Source: Chromera velia (lineage: Eukaryota > Sar > Chromeraceae). Taken from it: 44,142 bases of DNA. Within the stretch, counting starts at the first letter, position 1. Each line of letters begins with the position of its first letter. A program made the position numbers and the translations under genes. Below the pieces are notes generated by a model. It searched no databases, was not told the origin of the DNA, and saw only the letters and a program-made list of their open reading frames with translations. Below are positions 10,756 through 22,356 of this stretch, in pieces. The stretch spans positions 1 through 44,142 of the forward strand of contig JAHBMJ010000605.1 in the NCBI GenBank assembly GCA_018398765.1, read 5' to 3'.

Positions 10756-12997
10756 CTACAGCAAAGCTGGACCGTTTTCTCCCTGGACTTCTTTTTCGAG
10801 ATCTTCAACATCGCGCATGACTGCCTCAGAGTCAGCTGTAGATAGAGGTAGAGGCTCACTGATAACAATGCCGTCAAGTTTGATCTCTTGGACGTTTTTT
10901 GATCCCTCCACACTAAGGGGACGGCACACTTCTTCAGAAGGGTCTGATGAGGAAGGCTGATGGGGCAATTCCTGCGAGTCCGTTGCATCCATTTCATCAG
11001 TGTGTGTTGCCTCTCCCTCTTCATCCCCAGCCACTGAGTCACTGATCTCTTCCTCCTCCTCCCCTTCGCCAGCAGGAGGCACAGGAGAGGAGCACGTCCG
11101 CAGTGCCAAGATCTTCAGGGACTCGTTGTTCGTCACTGTGAAGTTGCCCCCCACACTTCTCAACTGCTCTATCCTGACTGTGGTCAGCGCCGAATTCGTC
11201 GTGTTCCTCCCTCTCCAGTCAGTTCCCCCCACAGTGAAGTGACGTCCCACCGACTCCAAACCGTGCATAGAGAAGAAAGTCAACGCGTCATTCCCCCCAA
11301 TGTACAAATCCCCTCCTACGGATTCAAGCGCGTCCATGCTGAAACTGGTCAACACACAGTTTCTGTGCCTGTCTATACTTCTTGTCAATTCACACACGAC
11401 GTGAAAGAAGCCCCCCACAGATTTCAACCCCCCCAGATCAAAAGTTGTCAACGCACTGTTTCGGCGAATCCGCAAAAACGAACCCACTGACTCAAGAGCA
11501 TGCATCCCAAAAGAGCTCAGACCTGAATTGTCTCGGATGTAAACGCTTCCTCTCACCGATGACAGTGCGTCAAGACTGAAAGTTGTCAGAGCACTACTGT
11601 CTCCAATAAACACGTTACCACCCACCGAAACCAGAGAACTGAGAGAAAAAAGAGCCAACTGTTCATTACCACTCACGGTCAAATTACCAACCGACACCAA
11701 AGAACGACAAGACAACGCAGTCAACCCCCCATTCTCTTGTATCCGAAATTCTCCCCCCACATTTTTCAAAAACCCAAAGTTGATCTCCCTCAAAAAAGGA
11801 TTCCCACCCCCAGGAGCCCCGACCTCAAAACCTGCTTCAACAGTCTCAAGCGCCTCAAAAGACAAACTCTCAAGACGAGAGCAATTCCGAGCTATCACAT
11901 CCCCCCCCTCTCCTGTCTCCCCGTCCCCCCTCACTTCACGAAGCGAAGGGAAGGAGACGGAGAACGGGGTCTTGAACAACGTGTTCTCTATCCGCACCGA
12001 CCCCTCCACCTCTTCCAGATCACTCACGAAACCTAAATCAGGTAGCGCATCTGCTGCACACCGGGAGTCGATCACCAGATCCCCCACCAGCCGTCTCACT
12101 CCCTCCAGGGGAGAAAGGTCGCAAAAGACAGAGACGCTCAGAGTTGAAGTCTCATTCAAAGGAGCGCCTGCTGTCACAACCTCTTCTGCAGATTCATCAC
12201 TCGCAAGTTGAATCTGCAACCACACATGCACCCCACGCATTGAGATGAGAGAGACAGGATAAAAGATTGCACAACGAAAGTCATCCAAGAGAGAGTCCTC
12301 TGAAGAGCAGCCTTGCTTTCTCGCCGACTTGTTCAGTGGTCCGACCTCTCTCGCACAAAACAGGGCACGGGCGAACGAAGCGACAGGTGTGGGTGGGTGG
12401 TGAGGGACGAGACTGGATCTAGAGCGCTCCGTATGTTACACGATGGGGGAGGGTAATGGGAGATAGCCGCTTGTATGCCCTCTGGAATTTGGGCGGACTG
12501 CCCGAGGGGGGGCTCCGCAGAACAACAGAATGGCAGGGCAGACGAAAGAAGTCAGAACTTCCCCGCAGTTTGAACAGCAGGGAGAGGACAGGCAGGGCAG
12601 AGGGAGCTGGATTGAAGAAGATTCGTGGGACAAAAGGGAGTCGGAAAGGGGGAGAAGATCGAGGAGGGGCACGAGTTGCTCGGTTGCAGAAGGGAACTGA
12701 AGTTGAAGCCAGGGAATATCACAGGGAAATCACGATGGAGTAGCGTGTCGGGGAAGGAAAGTAGAGCCACCGGGAGAGAAGAGGAAGCAAAGAAAGTCGA
12801 AGAAAGAAAACGAGACGGCAGTGAAGAGGGCATGGACTTACCGCACGTCTGGGTGCCCCTGTATCAGCATCTCCAAATCTCTTCGCGTCATGGAGAGGTG
12901 ATGCACCCCATCGTAATCTAAGTGGGCGGTTGGGAACTCCACAGACAGTAAAACTGAAGAAGCACAAGAGAAGGAACCACGTAACTGGTACCTTCAT
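10756..12997 (-). CDS. Secreted receptor-L/LRR-like repeat protein, two exons
   Basis: Exon 1 is 12997-12842. It starts at ATG, encodes a signal peptide (MKVPVTWFLLLCFFSFTVCG) and ends at a perfect donor, GCG|GTAAGT. Exon 2 is 12213-10756, after a pyrimidine-rich tract and ttgcag. Both junctions are phase 0, giving 537 residues. The body has about ten beta-helix repeats of 23-34 residues with the pattern L-x-x-L-x-S-V-G-G-x-x-x-I-x-x-N-x-x-L (SLVSVGGNVFIGDSSAL, ALESVGGDLYIGGNDAL), as in receptor L-domain and LRR-like surface proteins. Two repeats are longer. The last 110 or so residues are acidic and disordered-looking, with no membrane segment, so it is probably secreted. The ligand is unknown. 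Exon 2 could carry its own upstream Met, but that would lose the signal peptide. Confidence 0.75.
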
Positions 12998-13510
12998 GCT
13001 GCTTGGATCTGATCGAAGAATTGGCACTGAGAGAACCACAGCCAGGTTGGACTCTGGGCCCAAAACAGACGGACACTGAGCTGATTGGTCGCACGTTTCG
13101 ACAGGACAGGTTGAAGACTGCGAGGCTTGAAACAAGACACTTATAATTGAAGATGCTGTAATCACAGCACTCAGCACATCTGAGAACGGATTGTTGGACG
13201 AGTTTTTGACGCACGCAGGGAAAGGGGCAGCTTAGGGGCTGCGATCGATGCGCGCCGCCACAATGAAAAAGGGTCCCGGGCCGCGCCCCCCGCGCCGCCT
13301 GGAGCGCGCGAATCTGGATCGAGCGATTCCATAATATTCCATGTGTTTCCTGAAGAAAGAAACAGAGTCGAGCCAGTCAACTCGCGGACAGCTAGATGCA
13401 TTCTCAGCCAATTGTCTAGCTCGGTGCCATCTACGGGAAGGGAAAAACTTTCGATCGGAAAGACCCTGAGGTCTCCACGTCTGTGTCGGCAGGGAGCGGC
13501 AGCGTGCAGG
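12998..13510. promoter_or_regulatory. Divergent intergenic region between LRR-like and NicO genes
   Basis: About 510 bp separate two start codons that point away from each other, so promoters for both genes must lie here if the gene models hold. The right half contains a gc-rich stretch near 13270-13310. I see no unambiguous TATA box or other named motif. A longer in-frame start for the permease (ATG at 13343) would shorten the region. Confidence 0.4.
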
Positions 13511-16500
13511 ATGTTGCTCAAAGTGCTCATCACTGCAACAGTGGCTGGGGTTCTCCATGTGTTGTTGGGACCCGACCACATAAGTGCGATTGTGACAATC
13601 TGTGTGTGCCAGCGATGCACAGCTTTCTTCTACGGAATAAGATGGGGCATAGGTATGTTCCTGGAAGCCGCTTGCTGCATGTGTCGCCGCAGACCCAAAT
13701 ATTTTGTGTATTTTAAACTGTCTTTCTGACCTTGCTTCTTCTGGATGCCTTCAGGTCACTCTATCGGCTTGCTGCTCTGCGGCATGCTGATGCGGTTGTT
13801 GACGATGATGAACACCGAAGCATCTGCCTCTGGGACAAAGAAGGTAGACACGGTATTGAACTACATTGCAGGGGTTGCGATGGTTCTCTTCGGTGTCTAC
13901 TACGCCTTTGAGTCAGCCAAAGAGCTCTCGAAGCCTCCAGCTGAGCAGGACGGCCAAGCGGAGGTGGTGGAAGTTCGCGTCCATCCCTCAGCATCTGGCT
14001 TCGCTTATACAACAGACATTGCACTAGAGGACGCGAGGGATGAGTTTGGGGAGGAGGAGGGTAGTCCGGAAGGGGAGGGGTCACCCAGATGGAAGCCCAA
14101 ACCAGGAGACGAAAGGAGACGGATTGTTGGTCAGCCTTCCTTTGTTCGGGTACCGTGCGATGACGGTGGGAGTTCCGAAAGCTTACAGGACTCTCTACTT
14201 GAGTCTGGCACGCATGCAAGTGCTGGAGAGTCGCGGTCACCGACTGAGGCGGGGAGTTTTCGGGAATGGGAGCGGAGGTCGGAGGCTGGTGAGGGGGATG
14301 CACAAATGCATCTTGAGGAAGGGGCGGGGGTGCATAAAGCTCCGTCAGCACGGCAGAAGAGGAAGAAAAAGCGGAAGGGCTTTGTACCGTTGGTGTCTTC
14401 TGGAAGCCCTGTATTTCCGTCTGTGTCTGCATCTTCCTCTTCTTCTCCCGGGCCTGCATTGAATGTTTCCAATTTAACACCCACAACCATCGAGCCCATA
14501 GGGAAGGAGGGAGAGGGCATGGACGCCGAATCGTTCAGCAATAGTCCAGCAGAAGGGAGGGGAGGGGGAGAGGATTCTTCCCTACCACCATCCCCGGTGG
14601 GAGGGAGGGAGGGGTTGACGCACGATGGCGCTAAAGGAAAGCCGCACAATTCCAAAGTGGTCCCGCTAGGCGCTAGATGGGAAGGGGGAGAAGGCTCAGA
14701 TCCAGACGTTGCCTCCTGGGCCGCTTTCGGGACACAGGAGCGAAGACGCTTCGAGTCTGCATCAAGCCCTTCTGAGACGCCAGTAGGTAGTCGTGACAGA
14801 TTGCGTCAATCGAATGGGGCCTCTCCTGAGAGTGCCGTCTCTCCCGCGGTTGACGTTCGGCTGCAGACGTTTGGAGCCGAATTTGGAGGGGGGGGTGTTT
14901 GGAAGGGGTTCACATCTCCCACGATGGTGGGGGCGTTGGATGAGGGTGGCGTGGGGGTGTCTGGGAGGGCGGGGGAGCACGAGCCCGGGAAAAAAAGATT
15001 TTGTTGCGGTTGCACTGTGCAGACTGCTGCCTCTCTTGCTTGTGGTGTTCTCCATGGGGTAGCAGGTTTGTGGGGTGTGTCTGCCTATAGGTTCATCTGC
15101 CTTTCTACATGTCTACTTGTTGTGTCGCTGTGTGGCCCGTTCAAAGAGTGCGTTGGTTTTCTAGTCTTCCGCGCGATCGCTATTCCTGTGTCGCAGAGGA
15201 CCTTCTGCATCTTGATCCGTGCGCCTTCACCGACCCCCCCGAGCTCGACGTGTACCGTTGATCGGCTCTCGTTTCTTTTCTCTTTCTGGCAAGGTTGCAT
15301 AAAACACAAAAAGAGTGGGAAGGAATGCATTTCAGGCCCCTGCTCTGCATCTTTTCCGCCTTCATACATCTCTATACGCATGGCATTTTTGTTTGGCTGC
15401 CACTCATTCATTGCAGCAAGGCTTGTATAGATGCATAGATCTAGTCCACATATTTGGCTGCTCTTTCTCGGAATGCGCCCGTAGGACTCTGACAAAATGG
15501 GAAACACAATCGAGAGGAGGGTTCATGATGACGACTAAGTTCGAACGAGGGATTTCTTCCTTTCCTCTGTCGTGTCCTCTGTTCTCCCTGCGTGTTGCGA
15601 ATTTCCGTCTGTTTTCCTGCAGGTCCTGGAGGCATTTTGGGTCTCCTGCCTGCCTCTCGGTACAAGAGCATTGTGGACTCTGTGGTGTACCTGTTTGTGT
15701 TCCTGGCAGTAACAACTCTGACGATGGGGATGCTTGCTGCGGGATGGGGAGAATGTCAGTCAGTCTCTCTCTCTGTCTCTCTCTCTCTCTCTCTTATCTG
15801 CCTGGCTGTTCTTCGTGTTTATGTTTCTCTCTGTCCCTTCGTTTCTCCTCAGTATGGTTGATGGTCTCTGCCTGTACGGAAGAGAGGAAAAAGAAAGAAA
15901 TCTGCAGTCTGCCTGCCTGCTTGCCTGTCCGTTTTGACGATCAGGCAAGTGAAGGAAAGGAAAGAAAAGGAAAAACACGTGATCGGCCTGTCCATTTTTC
16001 TCGATGTTCTTTTATTTGTTAGTTCGCGACTTAGGCCGTCGCTGCCTGCCTGCCAACGTTGCTTTGATGACCGCATCACTGCTTTGTTTTTTATTATCTT
16101 CTTTCACTCCGTCCTTCCTTCCTTCCTTCCTTCCTTCCTTCCTTTCTGGTCTTTTGCACACGTGAACAAAAGAGAAAAGGTGAAAAGACTTAGTGTGTCT
16201 GTTCGTCAGCGGCGGGGACTGAAGAGAGGGACAGAACAATCTTTCCCTCTGCCTTTCCGTCTGTCTGCCTGTCTGCCTGCCTGCCCGCGTTGCTTGATTG
16301 TTGTTCTGTTCTTTTGTCTTTGTTCTTTCTTCCTTCTGTCTATTGTGTACATGAAGAAAAGAAGGGAGAAGAAACATATAGTCTGTCTGTCTGGGTGGGT
16401 GGAATGACGGAAGGAAGGAAGGAGGGAAGGAAGGAAGGAAGGAGGGAAGGAAGGAAGGAAGGAAAGAAGGAAGGAAGAGAGAAAGTAAAGAAAAGACGAA

Positions 16501-16621
16501 ATACTCTGTCTGTCTTGCATCAAAAGGAACAAAGGAAGCGAAAAAGCGAAGTCATATGATCTGTCTGTCTGCCTGTCAGAAAGAAAGGAAGCGAAAAAGT
16601 AAAGTGAGGAAAAGACGATTA

Positions 16622-16656
<35 letters not shown>

Positions 16657-17978
16657 CCCCACAATAGAAACGATGACGGTGAATGGAAGTGTCCAAAATG
16701 TAAAGCGACCTTCTCAAGCGAACGGGGTCTGACGACCCACCAAACCCACCCCAACGGAAAGAAGAGGTGCAAAGAGAACATCCAAGCAGCAGCAGTGCTT
16801 CACGAGCCCCCTCCCCCCGCCCCCGCCCCGGCCCCCCCGCAGTCTTCTTCATCTTCCAATCCGGATCCGAACCCTCCCCTCCCACCTCCCTTCCTTCCCC
16901 CTTCTTCCTCCTCTTCATCGTCTTGCTCCTCCTCCTCCTCCTCAGCTATCGCAGCAGCAGTACCGAATCTTCCGGCTCCCCCCGAAGACCCTCCCCCTGA
17001 AGCCCCACCATTATCGCAACCCCCCTGGAGAAGGTCGTCACCAGAAAAATCAAGAAGGCTGCACCGAACAGAAGAGAACGAGCCAGAGCCAGATGCAGCC
17101 GCCGCCCCAGATCCCATGCCAGCCCCCGTCTCTGGCCCAGCCGCAGCACCCAATTCCGCCTCGGCTTCTGCTTCTGCTTCTAGCGACATCCCCCACCGAG
17201 CTTCCACGCACGACCAAGAACATCAAAACCCGTCCCCTTCAGAACAGGAATCCTGAGAGAGAGAAGAGGTTCTGGAGAAGGTTTTCAGCCCCACCAGCAC
17301 CGTCGCTCTTTCGGTATGGGACTTTGAGAGTTTCGTTACCGCCGAAAGAGTCCTCCCGCAAGATAAGAAGACAAAGCATCAGAAGAATCCCCCTCCGCAG
17401 GGGCGCCCCCCCACCCCCCCACCCCTGTCTAAAGACCATGACGGTGCCGGTCCCCGCGTGCAGTTTTCTTTTTTTTTTTTTTCTTTTTTCAATTTCTGAA
17501 TTTTTTCCGTCTTGTCTTTTTTTCTCTTTCCTGTCTTGAGTGGAAGCAGCAGAGGAGTAGCGTGTGAAACCAGTGATCACGTGAAAGTCTGTCGGGAGGT
17601 GGAGAGGCAAGGGGCGCTTAACTCTCACCTTTCGGGCCCTCTGCCCACGCTGTTTGATTGTTGGTGCTGTTCTTTTGTCTTTGTTCTTTCTTTCTTTTTG
17701 TCTGTGGTGTTCACGAAGAAAAAGAGGGAGAAGAAGAAACATATAGTCTGTCTGTCTGTCTGTCTAGAAAAGACGATATAGTCTGTCTGTCTGTCTGTCT
17801 GTCTGTCGGGCCCCCTGCCCACGCTGTTTGTTGGTGCTGTTCTTTTGTCTTTGTTCTTTCTTTCTTTTTGTCTGTTGTGCTCATGAAGAAAAGAAGGGAG
17901 AAGAAGAAACATGTAGTCTGTCTGAGAAGAAGAAACATATAGTCTGTCTGTTTGAAAAGGAGGGAAAGAAACTATATA

Positions 17979-18010
<32 letters not shown>

Positions 18011-18613
18011 TGTCTGAATGAATGAAGAAGGAGAAAAAGGGAAAGAAAAGACGATATAGTCTGTCTGTCTGTGACGTTGTGCCTATCAGTCGGTCGGCTG
18101 GTCTTTGTTTCAGCTGGGTTGAAAGAGATCGTTTGGGGAACGGGAACAAAATTAAGGGAAGGGAAACATTATGATGCAGAATGTCTCTTGGGCTCTTCTA
18201 TGAGTAGAAAGGATCTGTACGTGATTTCTTGCTGGATTAAGGTGGATTAGTTGTGTCTGACCATGTTTGAACATGGGTGTCCTTCCTTCCTCTTCCGAAG
18301 GGCTCTTTGGTTGCGCGTTTTCAGTTTGGACTCTCCGGCGTGGTGGACTCGGTGTGCATGCAGTTCAATTTCCCCCTAAGGCTTGTGCATCATGCAGGCC
18401 TCGCCCTTACATAAACGTCGCATACGGTGAATGCAAAGAGACGCGTGATTCCCTGTGTCCGCCTGCATGCATGCAGTCACGTACCGAGTATCGGCACCTT
18501 CTCGGGCCGTGTTGATAGGCGTCCACATCTTCTCCTGCCTTGCGTCCATTGGAGTGGGGGTGTTGTGGATCGTCCTCACAGCCATGGGTATACTGGATGA
18601 AGTTTTCGATTAG
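13511..18613 (+). CDS. NicO/UreH-type divalent-metal permease, four exons
   Basis: Exons are 13511-13652, 13755-15065, 15623-15754 and 18477-18613, all joined in phase 1 at GT-AG introns, giving 573 residues. The first half has the family's metal motif on a membrane helix (GVLHVLLGPDHISAI), then FYGIRWGIGHSIGL. The second half starts CGVLHGVAGPGGILGLLPA. The last exon supplies a final helix (VLIGVHIFSCLASIGVGVLW) and a TAG. NicO/HoxN/UreH and plant plastid homologues have this two-half layout and move Ni2+/Co2+ or related ions; the substrate here is inferred. An insertion of about 360 residues, acidic and Ser/Gly/Pro-rich with a KRKKKRK patch, separates the halves. The third intron is 2.7 kb and repeat-filled. 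An in-frame Met at 13343 would add 56 residues. Ending at an acceptor near 15852 is possible but loses the last helix. Confidence 0.8.
15755..18476 (+). repeat. Repeat-filled third intron of the NicO gene
   Basis: This intron consists largely of (tctg)n, (ttcc)n and (ggaa)n tracts. A unit containing gttcttttgtctttgttctt, a gaaaag/gggagaag segment and a terminal run of agtctg repeats occurs at about 16290-16400, 17645-17765 and 17818-17950. The last two also share a preceding ctgcccacgctgtttg. The poly-Arg/Asp/Gln and Ser/Leu ORFs across it are tract by-products. It also contains the zinc-finger fragment at 16654-17470. Confidence 0.8.
16654..17470 (+). pseudogene. Decayed C2H2 zinc-finger ORF, retroelement-like, inside an intron
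   Basis: One frame encodes a finger CPKCKATFSSERGLTTHQTH (Cys codons at 16690 and 16699), then KKRC and a long Pro/Ser/Ala-rich linker. A CxxC-x(n)-GLxxH-x(3-4)-H finger at the head of a Pro-rich ORF is typical of the nucleic-acid-binding N-terminus of some non-LTR retrotransposons (R2/NeSL/Tx1-like); this is a resemblance, not a proof. A TGA at 17254-17256 interrupts the frame. The same frame then stays coding-like (EVLEKVFSPTSTVALSVWDF) up to a poly-T run at 17467. No RT is present. It is flanked by copies of the intron repeat unit and lies in sense orientation. Confidence 0.5.
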
Positions 18614-20190
18614 TCCGCTTTCGTTTAAAAGAACGAACGGTCGTAAAAAAACACTATAGTGACTAGTAAGACCGGTGATCGACGAGCTTAACTTTATTTT
18701 TATGTCATACTCACCATCATGCATCACCTAGTGCATCACCACCATAAACCTATAGTCATAACTAGGGTCATAAACCCTAGCATAAACCATGCATCATTTT
18801 AGTGAGTGTAGTGATTAGTGGTGCCCTAGAGCACTGTCGCCGTTTTATCTCATAGAGGTCGCCCCCGCATACAGGTTTACAAAATTACATTGTGTTCACT
18901 ATTTAGGGCTGGAGCCCTAGGCCTGCCGCCTACGTAGCAGTTGTCTGACGTCCTAGCTGACGTCCGTCTTGCACCATATATACATCCATGCGCATTACTA
19001 AGTATATTACTCTACACCTAGCTTCATACATTTCCACACCATACTACATACATACATGTAACGACACATCCCATCGATCATATACCATCCGAGTCACTAT
19101 CGGATCATATATCCTAGTATACATGATGATACATCGAATGATCTTCAAATGAGTGTTTAATTTAAATTCTATATTGTCTAAGTATGACCTAGAGTGTGAC
19201 ATATAGTGTGGTATGTGATTGCTATATATATGTCTTCATTGAGGTCATCGATCATCAGAAAAAAAAGTTGTTATAAACTCGGTGCTAGACTCCGAGTCGG
19301 TGTAAGGACTATTTTTTTTTGTTTGAAAATCACTCCTATAGGATTCAATAAATACAAATTTAAAAACTGAGTTAAACTGTATCAAAAACCGTATATAATT
19401 CAACACATAAATTTATTGGTACGTTTAAATATATGTATAGGGAAAACACAAGAAAATGCTTAAATTAAATTAATTTGAAATGAAATAAGTCTTTATAGAA
19501 AAAACGTATTTTTTGTTGCAAGATCTGTACAGTACAGTCTAACCATACAGACTGTACCGGCGAACTCGAATCTTTATCCCCGAATTAAAGTTCTCTTGTT
19601 CATTATAGCCTAGTCGTTCAAGCTCAAGTTAGCCTACCACCAAACTGCCTTTCTTAATAAAATTTTATGATGTTTGCTTCATGTACTTGACTATCGCACT
19701 CCGAGTCTGATCGAGTGGCTGCCTCTTCAAGTTCTTTTTTTAACCAAAAAATTAAGACAAAGCTATACAAAACCCTGAAGACCTTCACAAGTGACGGAGC
19801 TAGCTGTGTATTCTTGGCTACCCCATATGATTACCTTAAGGTGTACTTGTTAGCGCAACATGGCATGTACATGGCATGTCTTTGGGGCCACGGTCAAAGC
19901 TAGCCAATTTTGATCAATCAATCGAGATTTCGATTGACATGTACGTTTGCAACACTGCACTGCAGAAACCGAACTGATCGACCGTTTGTCTAGGGAAAGT
20001 ACTGAACCAACAGAACTTCTGAATGTGTTGAGAAGGGATCTGTGAGCTCTAGACTTAATTCAAGAACAGTCAGACTGGATCCTAGTAGATCTTAGAAGTA
20101 GTAAGAAAGATAGTAGGACAGATTGTATTTATATCAGCGTGTCAGACTCCTGTGTCGCTATATCCGATTTTCTTCTCTTTCCTTCATCCC
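18614..20190. other. AT-rich spacer, no gene seen
   Basis: This runs from the stop of the NicO gene to the 3' end of the retroelement. It contains short direct repeats (cataaaccta, catcacctag-type) near 18720-18790 and a small hairpin with arms actcggt/accgagt-like near 19278-19300. ORFs are short with no recognisable domain. Confidence 0.55.
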
Positions 20191-21817
20191 TAAAGGAGAT
20201 TCTAGGAAATTGAAAGTCTCTTCTAACAGCTGAGATCCTATGTTGTCTGTGTACAAATGTATCGGTAGGAGCACACAGTCAATCTACCATAATCCAGTAC
20301 AATCCAACAGGCTGCTGTCTGATTCAATTGGAATTTATCGAATACATGCTAATTACATGACATACAAAAAACGCATGCATGCGAAAAACCATCGGAGACT
20401 GACGCTTCGCATACACGCCGAGCTAAACATTAATAGCTCGGAATCAGCATGCCAATTAATCGCAGTATTACGTCGATCCTTGCAAGTTGATGGATAGACC
20501 GTAGGCATGATTAGAGAACACACGTAGTGTCCCGCGCGCGACGCCCCTCCGTATCCATACCGCTGTCTCTTGTCTATCGCTGACGGTTCTCAGGTGTACT
20601 TGCGGAAGTAAACGACAACAAAAGGCCGTAACGTTAAAAATCAGTCATATGTAGATTATTTTAGAACAAAACAAAGAAAGGACAAACGCGCCTTCCAAAG
20701 AGAACGAAGACCATCATCACCAGTCTGACGGACTGCAGACATGAATAAATCAAGCAAAAATGAAACAGGCCATCTCAAAATATACAACTCCAAAAACAGA
20801 AAAGTAAGTTTGTCAACCAGGACAACCGCAAATACATTACAAGAAAGAAGTGTCCGGATAAGATGAGAGGATATTAGGCCCTTCTTGGCCGAAACAGAAG
20901 GAACACAGGAGAAAGCATGCATCAGACGCACTCTACGAAGTGAAGGTAGGTTAAGAAAAGACGACCATCCTCCAGAAATGGGCAACAGAGAAAAAGCAAC
21001 CAAATCATGAAAGAAATTAAAAAGAACATCACGGTTAGGATTAACAGCAGCAAAAAGCAAAATCGAAGGAGATTCCAGCAAAGAGAAAAGATATAGACCA
21101 AGCACCGTAGATCCCTTCTAACGCTCTAAAATGCATGTAGGACTGTAGAAGTCTTCCTCAAGTAACTTTTCCATCATAGGGTCATCCGACACGTCACTCA
21201 TACCACAGTCAGACCTAAAAACAATCGTTCTATCGTCCATGTATCTCCCTGCCATCCATTTTTCCCCCTCCCATGAAGGCTTCAATCTCATCAATGCAAT
21301 AGAGTACTCTTTCTGCGCGGCAAAAAATCGGGCCCCACCAGGAGAGTATGGACTCCTTTGAGGAAAACCTTCATGCTGTCTGACCATCTTCCGTTGAACC
21401 CAAATTACATTCAAAACAAAATCAAGATTAATTATACGAGCCAGCATATCAAGAGGGCAAGAAAGTGTATTCGTATAATTGCAGTGGAAGGATAAAAAAG
21501 CAACAGGTTTTAAGTAACGTCTCCGAGAATACCACTTCTCACCCTCTCCCGGACCCGCCTCCTTAATATAAAAAGACTTATGGGTGGGCAACACAACAAA
21601 GCGATATCTAGAGGAAGAATGAATGAAATAAACAAAGTCATTCAAACAAGAAAGGAAATCAGCTCTGGGTAGAGAGGGAAAAAATGCTTTGATGTCATCC
21701 ACCAACAGACCAAGTCCACCCTAAGGCTAATACGAATTAGAAGAAACACACGAGCTATGATCTGCAAGTCTCCTAAACCCTGAATTAAATATCCCAACCT
21801 TATCCTGAAAAACAAAG
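20191..21817 (-). repeat. 3' pseudo-LTR-like direct repeat of copy 1
   Basis: The segment is collinear with 26002-27628 at a constant 5,811-bp offset over its whole length, with only scattered substitutions. It contains RT motif A to the C-terminus and the 3' UTR. It begins after a shared taaag and ends at gcaaag/acaaag. A hairpin with arms ccgagcta/tagctcgg lies in the UTR at about 20420-20443. Confidence 0.85.
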
Positions 21818-22356
21818 ACAGAGTCAAAGTCATAATGTGGCGAAAAGTAAGAAAGACAGCCATTCAAAGCCTTGCAAAGGAAAGAGAAAATCTCACGTCT
21901 GGCGTGTCTCTTGTAAGATACCAATGGCCTGTATTTCAAAGAGGACCAAGACTCAAGGAGCTCCCCCTCAACTCCCCAAGACTTACGTTTCACCCAAAGG
22001 ATCCCAATCCCAAAGTAGTGTTTCTTCCTGTCGAATTTCTTGAACTGATTCAAAAAAGACACCCATGTATCCTTTTCATTCGGAAAACCATTCTCCAGAA
22101 GGTCCAAACAAGCAGAAAACTCACCCTCCCCAATTCTTCCATAAGAAGAATAAAAAAGAAAAGCTCTCGCCACTGCCTCAATGTAGTTCCCTTTACATAA
22201 AAAAGCCAGATCTCTTCTGGCCTTGTCAACTGGCACAACCGTTAGAGCAGTCAATAACTTTCTGATTGTCATAGACTTCCTTGGGACGGCCGGCCCCTTT
22301 CTTATTTGCCTGAGCATACGAAAGCGTTGAAACCCACCGCTCCCGAAGGTCGACAA
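20656..22356 (-). pseudogene. Reverse transcriptase region, copy 1
   Basis: The frame runs from about 22356 to 20656. It has an N-terminal thumb-like part with KYRPLVSYKRHARRE, then motif A (DDIKAFFPSLPR), a motif-B-like segment (EGFPQRSPYSPGGARFFAA), the catalytic RYMDDRTIVF, and a hydrophobic C-terminal part of about 150 residues. Two TAG codons stand just before motif A where copy 2 has two TGG codons. A further TAG (21118-21120) is shared with copy 2, whereas copy 3 has sense codons there. The region's start is in the +1 frame relative to the endonuclease frame, with about 130 nt overlap. The protein would copy the element's RNA during target-primed integration. Confidence 0.75.

Noticed and set aside
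15852-15937. Alternative last exon of the NicO gene after a tctcctcag acceptor
   Set aside because: It would replace the final membrane helix with Lys-rich simple-repeat sequence; the exon at 18477 restores the family's last helix in the correct phase.
20240-20497. Plus-strand 85-residue ORF conserved at 26051-26308
   Set aside because: It lies antisense in the retroelement 3' UTR; conservation only reflects the recent duplicate.
20191-20655. Hammerhead ribozyme in the retroelement UTR
   Set aside because: The CUGAUGA and GAAA core elements are not present together on the element's sense strand, as far as I can see by eye.
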